Part shown: positions 44,170-52,170 of the stretch, one piece after another
How positions within the stretch are numbered: position 1 is the first letter of the stretch
Layout: the number at the start of each line of letters is the position of its first letter
NCBI RefSeq assembly: GCF_000687735.1
Contig: NZ_JHXL01000003.1
Span: 60,645-124,644 of the forward strand
Origin: Acholeplasma equifetale ATCC 29724
GTDB lineage: Bacteria > Bacillota_I > Bacilli_A > Acholeplasmatales > Acholeplasmataceae
Direction of reading: 5' to 3'
DNA: 64,000 nt
The notes under the pieces: generated by a model
Databases searched by the model: none
What the model saw: only the letters and a program-made list of their open reading frames with translations
What the model was told of the DNA's origin: nothing
Translations under genes and position numbers: made by a program

Positions 44170-45870
44170 ATGCAAAAAACTTTTAAAGGCATTCCCACCT
44201 CAGGTGGGATTGCTATTGCAAAAGTTCATCATTTAACACAACAATTAACTTCTAATCAAGAGGGAAGTATTGGTTTTTTATATGAACAAAACCGTATAAA
44301 AAACGCTATTTGCGATGCTGTTTTTGAAATTGAATCGATGCTTAATGAAAACTTAAGCGTTGAAGCAGAAGGCATTTTACTTACACAAGTTGCAATTTTA
44401 AAAGATCCAGAGCTTATTTCAAACATTGAAAATAAAATAAGAAAAAATAGAATTAATGCAGCTCAAGCATTTGAGTTAACAATGAATGAATTCATTGAGG
44501 TATTTAAAAACTCAAATAATCATATGATTAGTGAAAAAACAGCAGATTTAAAAGATATTAAATATCGCGTATTAAAAATATTAAATCAAGAAAATAAGCA
44601 ATATGAGTATAATGAAGAAGTTATTCTAGTAGCTGAAGAATTATATCCATCTGAAACCATAAAATTAGATAAAACTTTTATAAAAGGCATTATTACAGAA
44701 AAAGGATCAAAAACGTCTCACGCAGCCATTTTATCTAAACAAATGGGTATACCTTCTATTTCAGGTATAGATATTCATACATTAAAAAATGATGATTTAA
44801 TTATTCTTGATGGTGATGAAGGTCTCATTATTGTTAATCCTAAAGATGAAACTATTAGAAAGTATCAATCAATCAGAGAGAATTTTTATCAACTTAAAGA
44901 AAAGATGAAATATGAGTTAAAGTGTTTAACAGAAACTCAGGATGGTAAAGAAATACATCTTTTATCAAATTTAGGTAGTACAAATGAAATACCTAAAGCA
45001 CTCAAAAATGGTGCATTAGGTGTTGGTTTATATCGAAGCGAAAATGATTATTTTAATTTAGATAATTTACCAAAAGTATCTGAATTAAAAAAAATATATC
45101 AAAAAATACTATCAAGTTTTAAATCAAAAGTTATTATTCGAACACTTGATGTTGGTGGTGATAAAATGTTACCATACTTAGAACCTTTAAATGAATTAAA
45201 TCCATTTTTAGGTAAACGTGGTATTCGTTTTTCACTTTCAAACATTGACATATTTAAAACGCAAATAAAAGCTTTATTATTATCAAACGAAACGCAAAAC
45301 TTACATATTATGTTACCAATGATTTCTACTTTAGATGAACTCCTTCAAGCAAAATCCATCATTGAAGAAGTAAAATCAGAATTAAAAAATGAAAATATTC
45401 AAATATATGAACCTAAAATTGGTATGATGTTGGAAGTTCCAAGTGCATTACTTGCAATAGAAGATTTACTACCAAATATTGATTTTATATCTATAGGAAC
45501 AAACGATTTACTTCAATATTTATTTGCAGCAGATAGAATGAATGATGAAGTATCATATCTTTATCAACCTTTCCATCCAGTAGTTATTAAAAGTTTGAAG
45601 TATGTTGTTGACAAAGCCAAAAAATATGGTATAAATATTAGTGTTTGTGGTGAAATGGCATCAGATATAACAACAGCATTAATGTTAATAGGACTAGGAA
45701 TTGATGAATTATCTGTTCATAGTAAAATGTATCCACAAATGAATTATGTCATTAGAAGATCAAAGATGAAAGAATTAGAAAGTTTAGTTGAAAAAGCAAT
45801 GAAACTTAAAACAAATCAAGAAGTCTTTGAATTATTTAATCAATATAAAAATGAGCTTATGATTTCATAA
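44170..45870 (+). CDS. ptsI: PTS enzyme I (phosphoenolpyruvate-protein phosphotransferase)
   Basis: Cytoplasmic enzyme of 566 residues that transfers phosphate from phosphoenolpyruvate to HPr. The active-site histidine is H184 in GSKTSHAAILSKQMG. PEP-binding residues are seen in LYRSENDY, IIRTLDVGGDK, PMISTLDEL and ISIGTNDLLQYLFAADR, with the catalytic Cys in SVCGEMASD near residue 497. It is unusual that ptsI lies directly after jetC with no ptsH and no promoter in between, so it is translated from the Wadjet-like transcript, or from a promoter inside jetC. Confidence 0.95.
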   Translation: MQKTFKGIPTSGGIAIAKVHHLTQQLTSNQEGSIGFLYEQNRIKNAICDAVFEIESMLNENLSVEAEGILLTQVAILKDPELISNIENKIRKNRINAAQAFELTMNEFIEVFKNSNNHMISEKTADLKDIKYRVLKILNQENKQYEYNEEVILVAEELYPSETIKLDKTFIKGIITEKGSKTSHAAILSKQMGIPSISGIDIHTLKNDDLIILDGDEGLIIVNPKDETIRKYQSIRENFYQLKEKMKYELKCLTETQDGKEIHLLSNLGSTNEIPKALKNGALGVGLYRSENDYFNLDNLPKVSELKKIYQKILSSFKSKVIIRTLDVGGDKMLPYLEPLNELNPFLGKRGIRFSLSNIDIFKTQIKALLLSNETQNLHIMLPMISTLDELLQAKSIIEEVKSELKNENIQIYEPKIGMMLEVPSALLAIEDLLPNIDFISIGTNDLLQYLFAADRMNDEVSYLYQPFHPVVIKSLKYVVDKAKKYGINISVCGEMASDITTALMLIGLGIDELSVHSKMYPQMNYVIRRSKMKELESLVEKAMKLKTNQEVFELFNQYKNELMIS

Positions 45871-45876
45871 GCTCTT
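45853..45876 (+). terminator. hairpin at the end of ptsI
   Basis: GAGCTTATG pairs with CATAAGCTC over a four-base loop, overlapping the last codons of ptsI. The T run after it is short, so termination may be partial and tRNA-Ser may be read through. Confidence 0.55.
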
Positions 45877-45882
45877 ATATAT

Positions 45883-45972
45883 GGAACAATACCCAAGTGG
45901 TTGAAGGGGCAGGCTTGGAAAGCTTGTAGGAGTTAATAGCTCGCGTGGGTTCAAATCCCACTTGTTCCGCCA
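45883..45972 (+). tRNA. tRNA-Ser (anticodon GGA), CCA encoded
   Basis: A 90-base class II tRNA. Acceptor stem GGAACAA pairs with TTGTTCC at 45962-45968. The anticodon GGA lies in TTGGAAA, a long variable arm follows (TGTAGGAGTTAATAGCTCGC) and the T-arm is GTGGGTTCAAATCCCAC. Encoded CCA ends at 45972. It lies 12 bases after ptsI and marks the left side of the LlaJI-type island. Confidence 0.96.
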
Positions 45973-46025
45973 TATAAGCACAACAGTGTTGATACAATAG
46001 TATCGAACTTATAGAATACGAAAAT

Positions 46026-46045
46026 AGGGAGAATATCCCTTTTTT
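46026..46045 (+). terminator. terminator after tRNA-Ser
   Basis: AGGGA pairs with TCCCT around GAATA, followed by a run of T residues. Confidence 0.65.
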
Positions 46046-46116
46046 CTTTCCAAAATACGAGTCTATGAATCACATAATGTAATTGGTTTGTAGACCTTTT
46101 TATTTTTATACCCAAT

Positions 46117-46189
46117 AAAAACACGATAGGTCAATTAAAACACAAAAGGTCAGCAAAAACACGAAAGGTCTATAAAAACATAAAAGTAC
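46117..46189 (+). repeat. four tandem iteron-like repeats upstream of the R-M operon
   Basis: Four imperfect copies of a 15-16 base unit, AAAACACGA(A/T)AGGTC, start at 46117, 46137, 46155 and 46174, about 19 bases apart. The copies read AAAAACACGATAGGTC-like, AAAACACAAAAGGTC, AAAAACACGAAAGGTC and a degenerate AAAAACATAAAAGTAC. A reversed half copy (GACCTTTTT) lies at 46093-46101. The spacing suggests protein binding on roughly one DNA face. Confidence 0.7.
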
Positions 46190-46224
46190 TAAAATAAACT
46201 ATAAAATATTGTTATATATAAAAT

Positions 46225-46266
46225 AAGGTAAATTACCTTGCTAAAAATGCTATAAAATGCTATAAT
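46225..46266 (+). promoter_or_regulatory. R-M operon promoter with perfect operator palindrome
   Basis: A perfect 15-base palindrome AAGGTAAATTACCTT (46225-46239) abuts and overlaps the -35 box TTGCTA (46238-46243). A 17-base spacer leads to TATAAT at 46261-46266, with a TGC extended -10. The layout is what is expected for an operator of the small XRE regulator that follows. Confidence 0.7.
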
Positions 46267-46295
46267 TTAGAAAAACTATTGGAGTGATTTTTTTT

Positions 46296-46493
46296 ATGGA
46301 TTATCTAAAATTAATAATTCAAATTAGAGCTAGATTAAATTTATCTCAAAGTGACTTAGGAAAGTTAATTGGAGTATCTTTTTCTACCATAAATAGATGG
46401 GAAAATGGTAAATCGATTCCAACAAAAAAACATTTATGTATGTTAGAAAACATTTGTAAAGAGAATCGTATTGAAGTAGAGGAAGGAAAATAA
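46296..46493 (+). CDS. XRE-type small regulator of the R-M operon (C-protein-like)
   Basis: A 65-residue protein consisting of little more than an XRE helix-turn-helix: QIRARLNLSQSDLGKLIGVS and STINRWENGKSIPTKK. The ATG at 46296 is taken because GGAG lies upstream at suitable distance; the in-frame GTG at 46284 lies inside the ribosome site. Small HTH proteins upstream of R-M genes often delay restriction until methylation is established. It sits just downstream of a palindromic operator and 10 bases before the first methyltransferase. Confidence 0.82.
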   Translation: MDYLKLIIQIRARLNLSQSDLGKLIGVSFSTINRWENGKSIPTKKHLCMLENICKENRIEVEEGK

Positions 46494-46503
46494 GTTATTA
46501 AAT

Positions 46504-47673
46504 ATGGAAAAATTAATTGGGCTGTCGTTATTTGCTAATATAGGTGTTGCAGAAGCTTATCTAAAAGATATTGGAGTGACTATTGCTGTAGCAAATGAAC
46601 TACTTGAAAATAGAGCGAAGTTTTATCAAGAAGTATATCCTGAAACAGAGATGATTTGTGGAGATATTACACAAAAAGAAATATATAATCAAATTATATC
46701 GAAATCAAAAGAAAAAAATGTCAATTTTGTCATTGCTACTCCACCATGTCAAGGTATGAGTACTGCGGGAAAACAACATCCAAATGATGAAAGAAATTAT
46801 TTAATTACATATGCACTAAATGTCATAAATGAATTAAATCCAAAATTTATTTTACTTGAAAACGTTCCTCAACAACTAAGAACAACTATATTAGTCAATG
46901 GTAAAAAGGTTTTAATCCCTGATTATATTGTGGAATCATTAAAAGAAAAATATGTTATTAATGCAGATATAGTGAATTCAGTTGATTATGGTGTCCCCCA
47001 AATGAGACAAAGATCAATGTTTTTAATGGTTCGAAGAGATTTAAAAATTAAATGGAATTTTATAAGTTCTAATGAAAAAAGCAAACCTATCACTTTATTT
47101 GAGTCTATTGGTGATTTACCATCGCTAGATCCTCAAATTCAAGGATTTTCTTTGAAGGAACAACTGGAATATTTTCCCGATTATGAAACCAAACGGAATA
47201 ATGGATTAAAAATATCTAAATGGCATTATCCACCAATACATAAACTAAGACATGTTGAGGTAATGAAATATACTCCAGAAGGTTGTTCAGCTCTTGAAAA
47301 TACATTTTATTATCCCAAAAATAGCTCTGGCACAAAAGTGAAAGGTTATAAAAACACATATAAGAGACAGTGGTGGAATAGACCAGCGTATACTGTTACT
47401 ACTTACAATGGTGCTATATGTTCACAAGACAATGTTCATCCAGGTAGATACATAGGTATAGACACAAATGGGGAAAAATTGTACTCTGATGCTAGAGTTC
47501 TAAGTATTTATGAATTGATGATTGTAATGTCTATTCCTAGAGATTGGCCAATACCTTCTTGGGCATCTGACAGTTTGATTAGACACTCTTTAGGAGAAGG
47601 TATTCCACCACTTATTATTAAGAAATTATTTGAAAATCTACTTAAGGAGTTGAGCCAAGATGACGAGAATTAA
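46504..47673 (+). CDS. C5-cytosine DNA methyltransferase 1 of LlaJI-like R-M system
   Basis: A 389-residue 5-methylcytosine methyltransferase. Motif I is LSLFANIGVAEAYL (about 6-19), catalytic motif IV ATPPCQGMSTAGKQ (about 77-90, Cys in PPCQ), motif VI LLENV and motif VIII QMRQRSMFL. The target-recognition region lies at about 215-330, followed by motifs IX-X (YSDARVLSIYELM, GEGIPPLI). It shares motif spacing and long stretches with the next gene, so the pair arose by duplication. Such pairs methylate the two strands of an asymmetric site. Confidence 0.92.
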   Translation: MEKLIGLSLFANIGVAEAYLKDIGVTIAVANELLENRAKFYQEVYPETEMICGDITQKEIYNQIISKSKEKNVNFVIATPPCQGMSTAGKQHPNDERNYLITYALNVINELNPKFILLENVPQQLRTTILVNGKKVLIPDYIVESLKEKYVINADIVNSVDYGVPQMRQRSMFLMVRRDLKIKWNFISSNEKSKPITLFESIGDLPSLDPQIQGFSLKEQLEYFPDYETKRNNGLKISKWHYPPIHKLRHVEVMKYTPEGCSALENTFYYPKNSSGTKVKGYKNTYKRQWWNRPAYTVTTYNGAICSQDNVHPGRYIGIDTNGEKLYSDARVLSIYELMIVMSIPRDWPIPSWASDSLIRHSLGEGIPPLIIKKLFENLLKELSQDDEN

Positions 47674-48805
47674 AGGTCTGTCGCTATTTTCTAATGTTGG
47701 AGTAGCTGAAGCTTATCTTGAAAGCATAGGAGTTGACATTGTTGTTGCTAACGAACTGGTTAAAGAAAGAGCTGAGTTTTATCAACATTTATACCCAAAG
47801 ACAGAAATGATTTGTGGTGACATTACATCAGATGAGATTAGAGCTAAAATTGTAGAAAAATCAATTTCTAAAGGTGTAGATTTTATACTAGCTACTCCTC
47901 CATGTCAAGGTATGAGTAGACATGGAAAGAGAGACCCAAATGATGAAAGAAATTACTTAATTATATATGCTGTTGATGTTATCAAAAAGATAAAACCAAA
48001 ATTTATTTTGTTAGAAAACGTTACTAAAATTTTAGTTACTAAGATAACCGTCAATGATATTACAATGCATATTCCTGATTATTTAATTCAAGAATTGGGT
48101 AATGATTATATTATTTATGACGATAACATTTTTAATGCGGAAGATTATGGTGTTCCACAATCAAGGTCAAGATGTATCATTAGAATGGTTAGAAAAGACT
48201 TAAAGATAATTTGGGCGAGACCCGAAATACAAGAAAAAATCACTTTGAAAGATGCGATTGGACATTTGCCAAGTTTAGACCCATTAATTAGAGAAAAAAA
48301 CATGCGAGATTTTTTCCCTGAGTATGAGATAAAAAAAGAACAAGGACTTAAAGTATCAAAGTGGCATTATCCACCGACTCATAGTTGGAATCATGTTTTG
48401 TGGATGACAAATACCCCTTCTGGGAAAACAGCTTTTTATAATGATGTATATTATCCACAAAAAAAGGATGGAACTAGAATTATTGGGAGATTATCATGTT
48501 ATAGACGTTATTCTTGGGATAAACCAGCGAATACGATAACTCAAAATAATGGGGTAATATCATCGGCTTGTTGTGTTCATCCAGGAAGAGAAATCAAAAC
48601 TCCTGATGGGAAAACACTTTACAGTGATGCTAGAGTATTAACTATTTATGAATTATTAATAGTAACTTCATTACCAACAGATTGGAATATACCTGATTGG
48701 GCTGATGAAAGATTGATTCGAAATGTAATAGGTGAAGGTATTCCACCTTTGATGATAAAAGCTATTGTTTCAAAACTTATTAACGAAATTAGTAAGGGGG
48801 TATAG
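47660..48805 (+). CDS. C5-cytosine DNA methyltransferase 2 of LlaJI-like R-M system
   Basis: A 381-residue paralogue of the preceding methyltransferase, overlapping it by 14 bases. Motif I LSLFSNVGVAEAYLESIG, motif IV ATPPCQGMSRHGKRDPND and C-terminal YSDARVLTIYELLIVTSLP are shared; the target-recognition regions differ more. Start ATG follows AAGGAGTTGAGCCAAG. By analogy with LlaJI it would modify the other strand of the same non-palindromic site; the site itself is not predictable here. Confidence 0.92.
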   Translation: MTRIKGLSLFSNVGVAEAYLESIGVDIVVANELVKERAEFYQHLYPKTEMICGDITSDEIRAKIVEKSISKGVDFILATPPCQGMSRHGKRDPNDERNYLIIYAVDVIKKIKPKFILLENVTKILVTKITVNDITMHIPDYLIQELGNDYIIYDDNIFNAEDYGVPQSRSRCIIRMVRKDLKIIWARPEIQEKITLKDAIGHLPSLDPLIREKNMRDFFPEYEIKKEQGLKVSKWHYPPTHSWNHVLWMTNTPSGKTAFYNDVYYPQKKDGTRIIGRLSCYRRYSWDKPANTITQNNGVISSACCVHPGREIKTPDGKTLYSDARVLTIYELLIVTSLPTDWNIPDWADERLIRNVIGEGIPPLMIKAIVSKLINEISKGV

Positions 48806-48806
48806 C

Positions 48807-50861
48807 ATGGGTAAAAAGGGATTAATTAAATTGGTTCTACCAAAAAATTCAGGTAGTTATGAATTATTTAATGAAGCTATTGAAATTGTAGGGAAAAATC
48901 ATGCTAAGATGGAAATGAGCCAATTTATCAACGATTTAACTGCTAGTCTCTCAAATTTAGATATAACATCACTTTATCATAAATCCGTTATGCCAAGATA
49001 TTTTGGACTGTTATTTTATGAAAAGAGTTCAAAAATATTATATTTGACTGAACTAGGTATGGCATTTTATCTAGCTTCATCATTAGAAGAAAAAATTGAT
49101 GTATTATTCGATGCTTTATCTTGTATAACTTTTGGTAGACACAATAATGCTGTTGATTCCGATTCGGACATTGAAGCACCGTTAGTATTTTTAAAGGCAC
49201 TATTAAAAATGGGTAGTGCATCAAATGTTGAATTAGGATGTATTTTATATTATATGGAAGTTGAAGAAATCAGTTTAGATGATGCAATTCAAAAAGTTAA
49301 AAGAAGTTCTAACGTTGACAACGACAGAGCTAAGATAAAAGATGAAGGCGGTAATAAATTCTTCGATTTAAAGTTCAATGTTCTTTTTGAAGAGATGAAC
49401 ATTATAAAAAAAGTAGATGGAGAATATAAATTATCAGACTATGTGTTAAGAAATTTTAGTGATACAATATCGGATTTTGTGGAGGTTAATATGATTGAAA
49501 CATTATATGGTAGTGAAGCAGAGTATACCCCATCTTTAACTGAATACAACCCGGGGATTACAAAAGAGCAATGGGTAGAATTTATAAGTAATAATAAAGA
49601 AACATTAAAAGAATCATTACATCTTATTAAAGCCATTTATGATTGTGGTGGTGAATGTGATTATATTACCTTATCAAGAATATTAAAGAAAAATGTTGTT
49701 TCTTCTAGTATTGGGGCTTGTGGTTTTTTTGGCTTAAAAGCTAAAGAATATTTTAATGTTCCTGCTTATATAGAAGATGGAAAGGAAAAATATATTGCTA
49801 TACCTTTTCAAGGAAGATATGTTAATGTAAATTCAAAACCGTTGTACTCCTTAAGAATTAGACAAGAATTAAAAGAAGCTATTAATGTGTTAAATCTTGG
49901 AGATGACAAAGATGTAAATCAGTTATCTGAATATGATAACTGTGACAGGCTAAAAGGTGGAACTAATATAATTATATATGGAGTACCAGGAGCTGGTAAA
50001 TCATGGACAATTAAGAATGAATATTGTAATGATGATAATATGATGGAAAGAATAGTTTTTCATCCAGATTACACTTACTCAGATTTTGTTGGTCAAATAT
50101 TACCAAAACTTGGTGATGATGGATCTGTCAGTTATGAATTTACACCTGGACCATTTACAAAATTATTAAAAAAAGCATATACAAATCCTAGTGAGATGTT
50201 TTATCTTGTTATAGAAGAAGTAAATAGAGGAAATGCACCAGCTATTTTCGGAGATATATTCCAACTATTAGATAGAAATATAGATGGTAGAAGCGAATAC
50301 GAAATAACAAATAGTGATATTGCAAAGATTGTATATGGTAATGAAAATCATAAGGTATCAATCCCATCAAATATGTCAATTTTATGTACAATGAATACAA
50401 GTGACCAAAATGTCTTTACACTTGACACTGCATTCCAAAGAAGATGGAGTATGAGATTAATAAAGAATAAATTTAAAGAAGGTAAAGAAAGTGAACTTGC
50501 TAATGCACGAATTCTAGATTCAAATGTTACTTGGGAGAAGTTTTTTACTGAAATAAATAAAATAATACTTCAAAAAAACATAAGAATGACTTCTTCAGAA
50601 GATAAACGCCTGGGGACACATTTCGTTTCACTAGAGGATTTAAATTATGCTCAAGGCGATGAAAAGCAGAATAGTAGGTTTCCAGAAAAAGTAATCAAAT
50701 ATTTATGGGACGATGCTTTTAAATTTACTAAAGAAGACATCTTTGATTTAGATAATGTAAAAAGTTTAGAGGATGTTATTGAATACTTTGTAAATGCACA
50801 AGGTGATGAACGATTCAAAGTCTTTAAAGAGAACATATACAACACTCTAGTAAGAAATTAA
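48807..50861 (+). CDS. McrB-like AAA+ restriction subunit (LlaJI R1 type)
   Basis: A 684-residue protein starting at ATG 48807 behind GGGGGTATAGC; the longer frame from 48765 overlaps the methyltransferase. The N-terminal 370 residues are helical and variable, probably DNA-binding. The AAA+ domain has Walker A GVPGAGKSW (about 392-400), the McrB-type Walker B LVIEEVNRGNAPAIFGDIFQ and a sensor TMNTSDQNVFTLDTAFQRRW, all typical of McrB GTPase-like motors. It would drive translocation for the nuclease encoded next. Confidence 0.9.
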   Translation: MGKKGLIKLVLPKNSGSYELFNEAIEIVGKNHAKMEMSQFINDLTASLSNLDITSLYHKSVMPRYFGLLFYEKSSKILYLTELGMAFYLASSLEEKIDVLFDALSCITFGRHNNAVDSDSDIEAPLVFLKALLKMGSASNVELGCILYYMEVEEISLDDAIQKVKRSSNVDNDRAKIKDEGGNKFFDLKFNVLFEEMNIIKKVDGEYKLSDYVLRNFSDTISDFVEVNMIETLYGSEAEYTPSLTEYNPGITKEQWVEFISNNKETLKESLHLIKAIYDCGGECDYITLSRILKKNVVSSSIGACGFFGLKAKEYFNVPAYIEDGKEKYIAIPFQGRYVNVNSKPLYSLRIRQELKEAINVLNLGDDKDVNQLSEYDNCDRLKGGTNIIIYGVPGAGKSWTIKNEYCNDDNMMERIVFHPDYTYSDFVGQILPKLGDDGSVSYEFTPGPFTKLLKKAYTNPSEMFYLVIEEVNRGNAPAIFGDIFQLLDRNIDGRSEYEITNSDIAKIVYGNENHKVSIPSNMSILCTMNTSDQNVFTLDTAFQRRWSMRLIKNKFKEGKESELANARILDSNVTWEKFFTEINKIILQKNIRMTSSEDKRLGTHFVSLEDLNYAQGDEKQNSRFPEKVIKYLWDDAFKFTKEDIFDLDNVKSLEDVIEYFVNAQGDERFKVFKENIYNTLVRN

Positions 50862-50878
50862 TGGGGTGAGTATATTAC

Positions 50879-52132
50879 ATGCCAATAGATCGTGATCATT
50901 TTAATTTGCGTGAACACTGTCACGTAAATAGTAACGAAGATGGAGATAGATTTGTCGGAGTAAAGGCTGATAGTGATAATGTTGTAATCTATTTTCCAAT
51001 GGGGTATGAATTACCTACAAGCGAAGATGAACTAAAAAGGGATATAAAAAATCTATTTAATGTTTTAGCTACTTTTACAGATAAAACAGATAGAATTCTT
51101 CATATGGATAGGTTTACCGCTCCACATTCAGTTGAATTTCCTATACAAGCATATCTAAATGTTATTAATTACTATTTAGATCATAATGGAAATTATTATA
51201 CAGAAACAGAATCAACTTATAAAGTGGACAAACGAGGAAAGACTGATTGGAGTAGAACAATTAAAACTCAAACTCCAATGATTCAAGGTAAATCACTTTT
51301 ATACTTTAATCAGGTGGTCAGAGTTTCTTCCCAAAATGCAAATCGACTAATTACACGAATACATAAATATTGTGTTTATGAAAGTTTTGAGAAAATCGGT
51401 TGGCTTTATACTACGAATAAGCCTGAACAACCAGATATTGTTTTTGATAAAACAAAATTTATTGCGACCTTAAATGATAAATTGTCTAATACTAATAATG
51501 ACAATGATAAGAAATTATTTAGATCAATGATTGCCATGATTGAGTTCATGGATGATAAAACAATTGATAAGCAATTTTACTTTGGAACAGATAGATTTGA
51601 GACAGTTTGGGAAAAACTTATTGATAAGTTTTTTGGTGAACCCAATAAACATGATTATTTCCCACATGCACAATGGACTGAGAAATACGGACCAGCTAAA
51701 GGTAGACCTACATCGGCTCTTGAACCAGATACAATCATGATTTATAGAGATAAATATTATGTCCTAGATGCAAAATACTATCGCTACGGTATATTGCCTA
51801 GATTAGGTATCAATGCATTACCACAGTCATCTGACATTAATAAGCAAATCACTTATGGTCAGTATGTAAAGAATAATAAAGCACCAGTTGGTTCAGAAGT
51901 GTTTAATGCTTTCATTATGCCTTTTAACAAATCAAATAATGATTTTAAGATTACTGGATGGTATGGTAATGTTGCAGAAGCCATTGGCGATTGGATTAGT
52001 ACCCCTCAGGTTTATGAACGAATCCAAGGTATTGTTGTCGATACACGATACCTACTAAAAAATTATGATGGAAATCATGATTATGATAAAGAACTTCTAA
52101 GTATTGAAATAGAAAAAGTATTAACTGAATAA
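50879..52132 (+). CDS. LlaJI-family PD-(D/E)XK restriction endonuclease subunit (R2)
   Basis: A 417-residue protein of the LlaJI R2 type. The nuclease core is at about residues 283-300: EPDTIMIYRDKYYVLDAKYY, giving D, then D-A-K as the metal-binding triad. The N-terminal 240 residues are mixed alpha/beta, and the C-terminal part contains PFNKSNNDFKITGWYGNV and GIVVDTRYLLKN. It is the last gene of the operon, 17 bases after the AAA+ subunit, and ends at a terminator. The AAA+ and nuclease subunits together form the restriction complex. Confidence 0.85.
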   Translation: MPIDRDHFNLREHCHVNSNEDGDRFVGVKADSDNVVIYFPMGYELPTSEDELKRDIKNLFNVLATFTDKTDRILHMDRFTAPHSVEFPIQAYLNVINYYLDHNGNYYTETESTYKVDKRGKTDWSRTIKTQTPMIQGKSLLYFNQVVRVSSQNANRLITRIHKYCVYESFEKIGWLYTTNKPEQPDIVFDKTKFIATLNDKLSNTNNDNDKKLFRSMIAMIEFMDDKTIDKQFYFGTDRFETVWEKLIDKFFGEPNKHDYFPHAQWTEKYGPAKGRPTSALEPDTIMIYRDKYYVLDAKYYRYGILPRLGINALPQSSDINKQITYGQYVKNNKAPVGSEVFNAFIMPFNKSNNDFKITGWYGNVAEAIGDWISTPQVYERIQGIVVDTRYLLKNYDGNHDYDKELLSIEIEKVLTE

Positions 52133-52140
52133 TAGAGAAA

Positions 52141-52170
52141 AGAGAGATTACAAAAATCTCTCTTTTTTTA
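52141..52170. terminator. terminator shared by convergent genes
   Basis: AGAGAGATT pairs with AATCTCTCT over ACAAA, followed by TTTTTTT; A residues on the left allow use from the minus strand too. Confidence 0.85.

Noticed and set aside
45945..46060. Attachment site formed by the 3' end of tRNA-Ser
   Set aside because: Plausible, but no second copy of the tRNA end was found within the window, so no att site is annotated.
46117..46189. CRISPR array
   Set aside because: Units are only 15-16 bases, spacers are 3-4 bases and no cas genes are nearby; it fits iterons or binding sites.
46284..46295. GTG at 46284 as start of the XRE regulator
   Set aside because: It falls directly on the ribosome site; the ATG at 46296 gives normal spacing and a typical N-terminus.
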